From an uncultured Phascolarctobacterium sp. (GTDB lineage: Bacteria > Bacillota > Negativicutes > Acidaminococcales > Acidaminococcaceae), in contig NZ_CALDXR010000003.1 of assembly GCF_937920985.1 (NCBI RefSeq), positions 1 to 29,181 on the forward strand: a stretch of 29,181 bases of DNA, read 5' to 3'. Positions 23,569 through 29,181 of the stretch are shown in pieces (position 1 is the first letter of the stretch; every line of letters starts with the position of its first letter). The translations under genes were made by a program, and so were the position numbers. Below the pieces are notes generated by a model. The model was not told the origin of the DNA. It saw only the letters and a list, made by a program, of their open reading frames with translations, and did no database searches.

Positions 23569-24492
23569 ATGGAGATTATTACTTCTTTAGAACAATTGCA
23601 TAAATTTTCCGCTCCCTGTGTGGTTGCATTGGGTACCTTTGACGGCCTGCATCGCGGTCATCTTGATGTAATTGAAACCGCAAGAGATAAGGCGCGTGAA
23701 TGTAACTCCAAGCTGGCAGTCTTTACCTTCAGCAACCATCCCTTTGAATGGATTCGTCCTGGTATGGTGCCGCCGGCGTTGATAACAGTTGCGCAAAAGC
23801 AGGAGCTTTTGCAGCAGCTTGACGTGGATGTGCTGGTGGATATCCCCTTTAATCAGCAGGTAGCAGACCTTTCGCCGCAGGAGTTTTTGCAGCGCTTGCA
23901 GCAGCTTGATTACAGCTGTCTGGTAGTCGGTGCCAACTTCACCTACGGCTGCCGCGGACAGGGAACTGTCTATACGCTGGCTGCTTCCGCCAAGGCCATG
24001 GGCTTTGAGCTGGTTGTGCGCGAGCTGGTAAGCGAGGGTGCAACTGTTATCAGCAGCACTGCTATCCGTCAGCTGATTGCTGCCGGTGAGGTAGCAGAGG
24101 CAACTGCTATGCTGGGGCGCAGCTACAGCATCAGCGGCACCGTAGCGCACGGCAACGAGCGTGGCAGATTGCTGGGTTATCCTACGGCCAATATTGAGCT
24201 GGAGGATGCTCATGTGGCAGTGCCTCTGGGCGGTGTATATGCTGTACGTGTACTGGTGAATGGCGTAAGCTATCATGGTATGGCGAATATAGGCTATAAT
24301 CCTACCTTTGGCGATGTTGCCAAACCGCGTCTGGAAACTAACATCTTTGATTTTACCGGTGACCTTTATGGCAAACAGCTCACGGTGCAGTTTGTGCAGC
24401 GCATCCGCGGTGAAGTAAAATTTGCCGGCATTGAACAGCTCAAGCAGCAGCTGGCGCAGGATAAGCATGACTGTGAAGCGGTATTGCGGTAA
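23569..24492 (+). CDS. ribF: Bifunctional riboflavin kinase / FAD synthetase RibF
   Basis: RibF converts riboflavin to FMN and FAD. The 307-aa protein carries the N-terminal nucleotidyltransferase domain with GTFDGLHRGH (22-31), GANFTYGCRGQGT and the SSTAIR motif, and the C-terminal flavokinase domain with GRLLGYPTANIEL, GVYAVRV and NIGYNPTFGD. Both domains are complete, so it should be bifunctional. FAD supply is relevant to the flavin subunit of the molybdenum hydroxylase, but the position here is the usual one and implies no special link. Confidence 0.96.
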   Translation: MEIITSLEQLHKFSAPCVVALGTFDGLHRGHLDVIETARDKARECNSKLAVFTFSNHPFEWIRPGMVPPALITVAQKQELLQQLDVDVLVDIPFNQQVADLSPQEFLQRLQQLDYSCLVVGANFTYGCRGQGTVYTLAASAKAMGFELVVRELVSEGATVISSTAIRQLIAAGEVAEATAMLGRSYSISGTVAHGNERGRLLGYPTANIELEDAHVAVPLGGVYAVRVLVNGVSYHGMANIGYNPTFGDVAKPRLETNIFDFTGDLYGKQLTVQFVQRIRGEVKFAGIEQLKQQLAQDKHDCEAVLR

Positions 24493-24528
24493 ATTAAAGC
24501 TGTTTTTATAAAAAACTTTACAAAATAC

Positions 24529-24558
24529 TTGCTATCTGGTGGCAAGATATGGTATACT
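24529..24558 (+). promoter_or_regulatory. Promoter of rpsO
   Basis: TTGCTA (24529-24534) and TATACT (24553-24558) are spaced by 18 bp, and TG one base upstream makes an extended -10 (TGGTATACT). rpsO can therefore be transcribed separately from the upstream block. Confidence 0.75.
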
Positions 24559-24565
24559 ATCATAG

Positions 24566-24640
24566 TATTTGAACCAAGGCTTGGCAGTTCGATTCTCCAA
24601 CGGCTGCTACGCTTATGGCAATTTGAAATTTTAGGAGGAA
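24566..24640 (+). promoter_or_regulatory. Structured leader of rpsO, possible autoregulatory site
   Basis: The leader has a stem-loop (GAAC...GTTC at 24571-24590 enclosing CAAG/TTGG) and GGCTGC...GGCA further on. S15 is known to repress its own mRNA through leader structures that differ between phyla. Assignment here rests on position and pairing only. Confidence 0.35.
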
Positions 24641-24647
24641 ACAAACA

Positions 24648-24914
24648 ATGTTAACTAGCGAAGCTAAACAAGCAGTAATTCTGGCAAACGCACGTCATGA
24701 AGGTGACACCGGTTCTTCTGAGGTACAAATCGCAGTTCTGACCGAACGCATCAAATATTTGACCGAGCATCTGAAAGAGCACAAAAAAGATCATCATTCC
24801 CGTCGTGGCCTGCTGAAACTGGTAGGTAAACGTCGTGGCCTGCTGAATTACCTGGCTAGCAAAGACATCGAGCGCTATCGTGCAATCATTGCTAAACTGG
24901 GTATCCGTAAATAA
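24648..24914 (+). CDS. rpsO: 30S ribosomal protein S15
   Basis: S15 is a primary binder of the 16S central domain and forms an intersubunit bridge. The 88-aa protein has normal length and the family core: GDTGSSEVQIAVLTERI, HLKEHKKDHHSRRGLLKLVG and KRRGLLNYL. TAGGAGG precedes the ATG. It has its own promoter and a strong terminator. Confidence 0.98.
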   Translation: MLTSEAKQAVILANARHEGDTGSSEVQIAVLTERIKYLTEHLKEHKKDHHSRRGLLKLVGKRRGLLNYLASKDIERYRAIIAKLGIRK

Positions 24915-24931
24915 TCCGGTTTATGCTGAAA

Positions 24932-24958
24932 AGTCCGTCCGTAAGGACGGGCTTTTTT
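24932..24958 (+). terminator. Strong intrinsic terminator after rpsO
   Basis: AGTCCGTCC (24932-24940), a GTAA loop and GGACGGGCT (24945-24953) form a 9-bp stem with one G-U pair, followed by seven T residues. Confidence 0.95.
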
Positions 24959-25000
24959 TGTGCCTGCGTTTTGGTTATAAAGAGGAGCAAATCCAGCAAT

Positions 25001-25102
25001 AGTATTAAAAATAATTAACACTAACAAGAAAATCGCTTATAGTGTTAAAATAAATTAATACTAGTGATGAAATTTGCAACAGTGTTAAAAATAATTAATA
25101 CT
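25001..25102 (+). repeat. Three 22-bp palindromes at an exact 40-bp period
   Basis: Copies lie at 25001-25022, 25041-25062 and 25081-25102. Each is an imperfect palindrome of the form AGTRTTAA-N6-TTAAYACT, where one arm carries GTGTT/AACAC and the other GTATT/AATAC. The first copy has the arms swapped relative to the other two. The 18-bp spacers differ from each other. The array ends about 60 bp upstream of the -35 element of the next promoter, which suggests cooperative binding sites for a dimeric regulator. The remainder of 24961-25235 holds no gene. Confidence 0.85.
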
Positions 25103-25161
25103 GTTGCGGAGGGCAGTTGCCCGCGCAACAGCAAATTTTGTCAGAAATGTGAAGAAAATAG

Positions 25162-25190
25162 TTTACGCTCTTTAGCATATGTGTTACAAT
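25162..25190 (+). promoter_or_regulatory. Promoter of the BNR protein - TctC pair
   Basis: TTTACG (25162-25167) and TACAAT (25185-25190) are spaced by 17 bp; transcription should start near 25197. This excludes the upstream in-frame start at 25179 for the following gene. Confidence 0.7.
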
Positions 25191-25235
25191 ACTTATGTTA
25201 TAGAATTATGCGACTTTTTGGATGTGATTGATATA

Positions 25236-26252
25236 ATGCAAAAGGAATTGATTATGCGCTGTTTGCCGACGGCCTTCTGCCATGCTTCAACAGTATTGGC
25301 GCTGCCAGACGGCAGCCTGCTGTGCTGCTGGTTCGGCGGTACGCATGAGGGCGAAAGCGACGTGGGTATCTACCTCAGCAGGCGCACGGAAGCAGGCTGG
25401 AGTGAGCCGCAGCTGCTGGTGAACGGGGCGGCGGCGAACTGGAATCCGGTGCTTTTTGCAGGAGCGGACGGCAGAATCCTGCTGTTTTACAAGCAAGGGC
25501 AGCAGATTGCCGATTGGCAGACGAGGCTGCTGCAGTCGACAGATAACGGCGAAACCTGGAGCGGACCGCAGGAGCTGGTGCCCGGTGATGTGAGCGGCGG
25601 GCGCGGACCTGTACGAAACAAGCCGTTGCGCTTGGCAAGCGGACGTATTCTTGCCGGTGCTTCTACCGAACACGGTATCTGGAAGGCCTTTGCCGATATC
25701 AGCGATGACGATGGTGCAAGCTGGCGCAAATCCTCTGCAGTGCAGATTGACGGCCTGCAATATCAGGCAGGCGAAAAGACTGCCGACAGTAATATTGCTG
25801 TCAGCCAGCAGTCCTTTTACGGACGCGGCGTGATTCAGCCGAGCCTGTGGCAGAGTGCGGACGGCAGCGTGCATATGCTGCTGCGCAGCAGTGAAGGCTT
25901 TGTTTATCGCAGCGATTCTGCGGATGACGGCGCAACCTGGTGCAGTGCCTACGCTTTGAGTCTGCCAAACAATAACAGCGGTCTTGACTTGGTGCGGACT
26001 GCTGGCGGTGTGCTCTACTTGGTGTGCAATCCTGTTGCTGCCAACTGGGGACAGCGTTCTCCCTTAAGTCTGTTCCAATCCACAGATGATGGTGCGAGCT
26101 GGCGCAGACTGCTTGACCTGGAAACAGAGCCTGCAGAATTTTCCTATCCGGCGATTATTGCCCTGGGAGAAGATATCGTAATCACTTACACCTATAAACG
26201 TTGCAACATTGCTTGTGTAAAATTGAGCGCGGATGAACTTGTTAACCTTTAA
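25236..26252 (+). CDS. BNR/Asp-box sialidase-fold protein, cytoplasmic
   Basis: This 338-aa protein has four Asp-boxes of form SxDxGxxW: STDNGETW (101-108), SDDDGASW (156-163), SADDGATW (228-235) and STDDGASW (282-289), which mark a six-bladed sialidase-type propeller. The N-terminus CHASTVLALPDGSLLCCWFG and then GTHEGESDV match the 'sialidase family/BNR_2' group, which lacks the FRIP motif of true sialidases, so hydrolysis of sialic acid is uncertain. No signal peptide is seen. The start at 25236 is preferred because KELIMRCLPT reads like the family's first strand; ATG 25254 has the better ribosome site (AAAGGA) and would give 332 aa. A TctC-type binding lipoprotein follows after 27 nt, so the pair may handle one imported substrate. 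Confidence 0.8.
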   Translation: MQKELIMRCLPTAFCHASTVLALPDGSLLCCWFGGTHEGESDVGIYLSRRTEAGWSEPQLLVNGAAANWNPVLFAGADGRILLFYKQGQQIADWQTRLLQSTDNGETWSGPQELVPGDVSGGRGPVRNKPLRLASGRILAGASTEHGIWKAFADISDDDGASWRKSSAVQIDGLQYQAGEKTADSNIAVSQQSFYGRGVIQPSLWQSADGSVHMLLRSSEGFVYRSDSADDGATWCSAYALSLPNNNSGLDLVRTAGGVLYLVCNPVAANWGQRSPLSLFQSTDDGASWRRLLDLETEPAEFSYPAIIALGEDIVITYTYKRCNIACVKLSADELVNL

Positions 26253-26279
26253 ATTTAAAATATAAGGAGATGTAAGACA

Positions 26280-27248
26280 ATGAAGAAAATTTTAGTTGTG
26301 CTGATGGCTATGCTGACCATGGCTGTTATGCTTACCGGTTGCGGTGGCGACAGCAAAAAAGCAGCTTACCCTGCAGACGGAGATATTTCCGTAATTATTC
26401 CTAAGGCTCCGGGCGGCGGTACCGATATCTCTGCCAGAGGCCTGATTCAGTTCATGGAAAAAGAGCTGAAGGGCAGCAAATTTGTGCCTGTAAACAAACC
26501 CGATGGCGGCGGTGTAACCGGCATGGTAGAGCTGGCAAACGCTAAACCCGATGGTCATACTCTGGGTATGGTTACTGTTGAGCTGGCTATGTTCCCGCAT
26601 CAGGGCAAATGCAAAAACACCTATAAGGATTATGCAGCTATCTGCGCTCCGATTGCAGCTCCGGCAGCTTTGATCGTGCCGAAGGATGCTCCTTATAACA
26701 GTGTAGACGAATTCGTAGCCTTTGCTAAGGCAAACCCCGGCAAGGTGAAGATGGGTAACTCCGGTATCGGCGCTATCTGGCATATTGCTGCACTTTCCTT
26801 TGAAGAGGAATTCGGCGTACAATTCAAGCATGTACCGTATCCGAAAGGATCTGCTGACATTGCCGCTGCTCTGGCTGGCAAGCACATAGATGCAACCCTG
26901 GCTGACCCGTCTGTTTTCAAGAGCCAGGTAGACGCAGGCAACCTGAAGATTCTTGCTGTTATGGCTGATACCCGCAGCGTAATCTATCCTGATGTTCCGA
27001 CCTTCAAAGAGCTGGGCCACAACATGACCGTTCGCGCTTGGGCAGCATTGGTTGCTCCTAAGGATACTCCGAAAGAAAAGCTGGAAGCTCTGCGCGCTGC
27101 TGCTAAAAAGGTTTGCGAATCCAAGGAATTCAAGGATTATTTCATGAAACAGGGTATCGATCCGACCTGCATTATCGGTGCCGATGCTGATAAGATGATG
27201 GCCGAAGACCATGCAATGTATGAAAAATTCCTGAAGAAAGCTAAATAA
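26280..27248 (+). CDS. TctC-family tripartite tricarboxylate transporter binding lipoprotein
   Basis: This 322-aa extracytoplasmic solute-binding protein has a lipoprotein signal ending LTGC and the Bug/TctC fold pattern: ISVIIPKAPGGGTDISARGL near residue 35, KPDGGGVTGM, ANAKPDGHTLGMV, GNSGIGAIWHIAAL, and the DVPTFKELG segment followed by APKDTPKEKLEAL. Ligands of this family are usually small carboxylates. Genes for the TctA and TctB membrane parts are not present, so it is either an orphan binder or works with a transporter encoded elsewhere. TAAGGAGATG precedes the ATG. A terminator follows. Confidence 0.9.
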   Translation: MKKILVVLMAMLTMAVMLTGCGGDSKKAAYPADGDISVIIPKAPGGGTDISARGLIQFMEKELKGSKFVPVNKPDGGGVTGMVELANAKPDGHTLGMVTVELAMFPHQGKCKNTYKDYAAICAPIAAPAALIVPKDAPYNSVDEFVAFAKANPGKVKMGNSGIGAIWHIAALSFEEEFGVQFKHVPYPKGSADIAAALAGKHIDATLADPSVFKSQVDAGNLKILAVMADTRSVIYPDVPTFKELGHNMTVRAWAALVAPKDTPKEKLEALRAAAKKVCESKEFKDYFMKQGIDPTCIIGADADKMMAEDHAMYEKFLKKAK

Positions 27249-27270
27249 AATCGCCGTAAGGCGTAAATGA

Positions 27271-27317
27271 AAATGCCGACGCTGTAGCCCGAAAGGCTTG
27301 CGGACGTCGGCATTTTT
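27271..27317 (+). terminator. Intrinsic terminator after the TctC gene
   Basis: AAATGCCGAC (27271-27280) pairs with GTCGGCATTT (27306-27315), with a smaller stem (AGCC/GGCT) inside, followed by TT and further T-rich sequence. Confidence 0.9.
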
Positions 27318-27393
27318 GATTGTTGGTGAGCTTTTGTTGAATAATAAACTAAATATACTATTTTATAAAAGAGAATACTTCAAATAATAATCC

Positions 27394-27422
27394 TTGACAA
27401 AGCTTCAAGTAGGTGCTAAACT
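27394..27422 (+). promoter_or_regulatory. Possible promoter upstream of the cobalamin riboswitch
   Basis: A perfect TTGACA (27394-27399) lies 17 bp before TAAACT (27417-27422). A TATAAT at 27535-27540, directly in front of the riboswitch, is an alternative -10 with only a poor -35. Apart from these elements 27318-27540 is AT-rich with no gene. Confidence 0.5.
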
Positions 27423-27544
27423 GAAATTAATACTAAAACGAGATATGATGCAAATGAAGTATCTTTAATAAAGTACACAATTTTTTGATAAATGAAGTGA
27501 TTTTTTACTTCTGACTATCTCGATTACAATAGAATATAATCCTA

Positions 27545-27735
27545 GTCTGGAGGCTTCATCCCACGTGGATGAATGCTTTGCAGGGAAGTTTGATGAGATT
27601 TCAACGCTGTTCCGCAACTGTAAAAATGAGTCGATGCATTATTAGGAAAAAAACTAACCTCTTACAAAGGAATGCAGAGACAATGACTTTAAGCCAGGGT
27701 ACTGACAGATTGGTATTTAGTAAAGATCTACGAGA
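27545..27735 (+). ncRNA. Cobalamin riboswitch
   Basis: The conserved adenosylcobalamin aptamer elements occur in order: a 7-bp stem TTCATCC/GGATGAA (27555-27573), GGGAAG (27583-27588), the GATGAGATTTCAACGC segment equivalent to GGTGAAAATCC..GC, CCGCAACTGT (27612-27621), and the B12 box AAGCCAGGGTACTGAC (27691-27706). Spacing between them is normal for the class. The 3' border is estimated. An intrinsic terminator follows directly, so control is probably by transcription termination when cobalamin binds. No credible gene lies between this terminator and a second one, so the target is unclear. Confidence 0.88.
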
Positions 27736-27737
27736 AC

Positions 27738-27793
27738 GGACTTTATTAATTAATGGGAGTGCTATGCCCATTATCCATTAAGTGTCCTTTTTT
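27738..27793 (+). terminator. Riboswitch expression-platform terminator
   Basis: Outer GGAC (27738-27741) pairs with GTCC (27784-27787), inner TAATGGG (27751-27757) pairs with CCCATTA (27767-27773), and A/T pairs and mismatches lie between. Six T residues follow. Confidence 0.75.
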
Positions 27794-27819
27794 GCTTGAT
27801 CTTGTGCTGAGGAGATAGG

Positions 27820-27866
27820 AATAGCACAGCTTAAGCCCTTTTAAGCTATGCTATTTTTTTATTTTT
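27820..27866 (+). terminator. Second terminator downstream of the riboswitch
   Basis: AATAGCACAGCTTAA (27820-27834) pairs with TTAAGCTATGCTATT (27841-27855) with one mismatch, followed by a T-rich tract (TTTTTATTTTT). It lies 26 nt after the first T-run. Together with the first hairpin it isolates the riboswitch from the gene at 27949. Confidence 0.88.
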
Positions 27867-27948
27867 AGTGTTCACCATGCTATATGTGGAGCAGCAAGCT
27901 CTGTTCCGTTGTATATAAAATTTTTTTGATGTAAAGGAGCTTATCATC

Positions 27949-28419
27949 ATGGCAAAAGCAACTAAAGAAGAAACTAAGGTAATCGAAATGGAAAACAAAA
28001 TCGAGAAAATGACTCAATTTTTGGCTGACAATAAAATTGAATGCTTTGATATTCAAAAATTAGAGGATGAGCAGCATACCACTATCTTCCGTAGCCGCAT
28101 GGAGGTAAAAGGCCAATTGCTGCCGATGGCTCTGCTGATGGATGACAGCGTATATCTGATGCTGCAGGTACAAATCGCACCGCAGGTAATCGATGAAGAA
28201 AAGCTGAAAGCACTTGCCGCTGCTATCAACAACATGAACAACAACGTGCGTCCGTTCAAATTTACCGTTTCCGACAGAGGCGACTTCATGCTGAACGCTT
28301 GCATCACCGCTGAAAACAACACCTTCAACCCAGCACTGGTGAATGCTATCATGGGTGAAGCAGTGAAATTTATGGAAGCACAATACGGCAACATCATGGA
28401 AGCAGTTTGGGCTAAATAA
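27949..28419 (+). CDS. YbjN-like protein (type III secretion chaperone-like fold)
   Basis: This 156-aa soluble protein has no signal peptide. After a charged N-terminal helix, it shows alternating strands (TTIFRSRMEVKGQLLPMALL, SVYLMLQVQIAP) and helices (EEKLKALAAAINNMNN, NPALVNAIMGEAVKFME), the pattern of YbjN-domain/SRC-like proteins. The biochemical role of this family is not established. AAAGGAG precedes the ATG. Two terminators separate it from the upstream cobalamin riboswitch, and I see no convincing promoter between 27867 and 27948, so its expression may depend partly on read-through. The family call is by pattern only. Confidence 0.6.
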   Translation: MAKATKEETKVIEMENKIEKMTQFLADNKIECFDIQKLEDEQHTTIFRSRMEVKGQLLPMALLMDDSVYLMLQVQIAPQVIDEEKLKALAAAINNMNNNVRPFKFTVSDRGDFMLNACITAENNTFNPALVNAIMGEAVKFMEAQYGNIMEAVWAK

Positions 28420-28536
28420 AAGCTTTTTGGCAGTGCTGCCGTAAAATCATTGCCGTGATTGCAGCATCTGCGTATTTATGTTATGAGGTCACAATCTGTG
28501 TTGATGAGTAGCAGGTTGTAAGATTTTCATATAAAG

Positions 28537-28598
28537 TTGTACGGAAGTTATTTCCGCACATAGGAATAAGCAGAAACAGTGGTTGCTTCTGCTTTTCC
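28537..28598 (+). other. Leader hairpins before the exported protein
   Basis: One stem pairs TGTACGGAA with TTCCGCACA (about 28537-28560, one mismatch). A second pairs AAGCAGAA (28568-28575) with TTCTGCTT (28587-28594) and is followed by TT and CCC. They could terminate transcription from the upstream gene or attenuate the next one. The rest of 28420-28627 shows no gene. Confidence 0.45.
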
Positions 28599-28627
28599 CT
28601 AAGTTTTTTGATAAGGAGGACTATATC

Positions 28628-29131
28628 TTGAAGCTAAGTCAAAGAAAATGGAAGACGCTGGTCTCAGGCGTTTTGCTGACTATCAGCGCTTCTAGTATGC
28701 TTGCTATGCCGACCTTTGCGGCGGATTATAGCAATGGTCTAACTGGTGTTGTCAATGATGATAAGCCAATCATCAGCGCAGGTGGCAGTACCGTTACGCA
28801 AAGTGGCGATACTATTACCTATGATTTTCAAGGCAAGGATCACATTTTTAATGTAAAAAATGCTGATGCAATCACAACTGACGGTACTAAAGACTATAAC
28901 TACGTTTATAATAACGTAGACGGTACTGGCAAAAAGGGTACGCTGCATCTGTATCAGAGCAATGGTCGCCCCAATGCGTGGGATGGAGTAACTGGCTTTG
29001 TTGCAACTGGTGGCAAGGTCATTGTGAACAGTAATCTGGATATCACTGCAACCTCTAAGTGCGCTTCTGCCGGTATAACTGCAGCAAATAAGGCTGATTT
29101 AATTATTAACGGCAATGTAAAAATGCGGTAG
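28628..29131 (+). pseudogene. Truncated exported protein, autotransporter/surface-protein-like
   Basis: Starting at TTG 28628 behind AAGGAGG (28614-28620), the 167-aa product has a signal peptide (KLSQRKWKTLVSGVLL, then a hydrophobic core, cleavage after TFAA). The mature part is Thr/Asn/Gly/Asp-rich with short b-strand repeats (ITYDFQGKDHIFNVKNAD, GKVIVNSNLDITATS, KADLIINGNVKM). This resembles the N-terminal part of a b-helical autotransporter passenger, which fits a diderm host. The frame stops just after INGNVKMR, far short of any passenger plus b-barrel, and the following bases are extremely AT-rich. I interpret it as interrupted or truncated, though a short secreted protein is possible. 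A start at 28583 is in frame but lies before the ribosome site. Confidence 0.6.
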
Positions 29132-29181
29132 ATTGTATAATCAACTTGAACAAAAAATAAAATAAAAAATCCACAGTGGAC
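29132..29181. other. AT-rich tail at the window edge, possible insertion junction
   Basis: After the stop the sequence is nearly all A and T and ends in the near-palindrome TCCACAGTGGA. It does not look like a continuation of the surface-protein gene. It could be the end of an inserted element whose body lies outside the window; nothing more can be said. Confidence 0.35.

Noticed and set aside
25001..25102. Possible mini CRISPR array
   Set aside because: The units are palindromic 22-mers with 18-bp spacers, only three copies, one inverted, AT-rich, and no cas genes. Operator sites fit better.
25179..25235. Upstream extension of the BNR protein
   Set aside because: The in-frame start at 25179 lies upstream of the -10 element of the likely promoter, so it would not be transcribed from it.
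27569..27781. 70-aa ORF on the plus strand
   Set aside because: It lies across the conserved cobalamin aptamer and its terminator, has no ribosome site and no protein-like pattern. The RNA explains the sequence.

Overview
The window looks like the chromosome of a diderm Firmicute of the Negativicutes, probably near Acidaminococcaceae/Phascolarctobacterium; the genus is a guess. It combines the Gram-positive style block rimP-nusA-rnpM-ylxQ-infB-rbfA-nrnA-truB-ribF-rpsO with outer-membrane machinery (exbB-exbD-tonB) and an exported protein that resembles an autotransporter passenger. No rRNA, tRNA or CRISPR array was found.

Layout. (1) 1-3487 is an AT-rich accessory stretch: a HEPN-like protein, an unrecognised 354-aa protein, an Rpn/PD-(D/E)XK 'putative transposase' nuclease on the minus strand, and a small unknown ORF. 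A decayed copy of part of that small ORF forms the left edge of the window, so the stretch lies between two related sequences. (2) 3697-12618 is one long plus-strand molybdenum cluster: a three-subunit molybdenum hydroxylase of the xanthine dehydrogenase family (FAD, 2x[2Fe-2S] and molybdopterin subunits), cofactor synthesis (MoaA, MoaC, a MOSC-MogA fusion, a MoeA-like protein), molybdate uptake (ModB, ModA, but no ModC ATPase) and a short ModE-type regulator. The genes overlap or nearly touch, so one enzyme, its cofactor pathway and its metal supply are probably expressed together. (3) 12685-14606 is exbB-exbD-tonB behind a near-consensus promoter. (4) 14896-16089 (minus) is a PLP aminotransferase. 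(5) 16300-24960 is the translation/transcription block, ending at rpsO with a strong terminator. (6) 25001-27317 holds three 22-bp palindromes at an exact 40-bp period, a promoter, a BNR/Asp-box sialidase-fold protein and a TctC-type solute-binding lipoprotein. (7) 27394-27860 holds a cobalamin riboswitch followed by two tandem intrinsic terminators and no credible ORF. (8) 27949-28419 is a YbjN-like protein, and 28628-29131 is an exported protein that stops early next to the window end.

The observations most worth a second look are the gene-less cobalamin riboswitch, the phased palindrome array, the molybdate transporter without its ATPase beside a regulator with no visible metal-binding domain, and the repeat-flanked HEPN/Rpn stretch.
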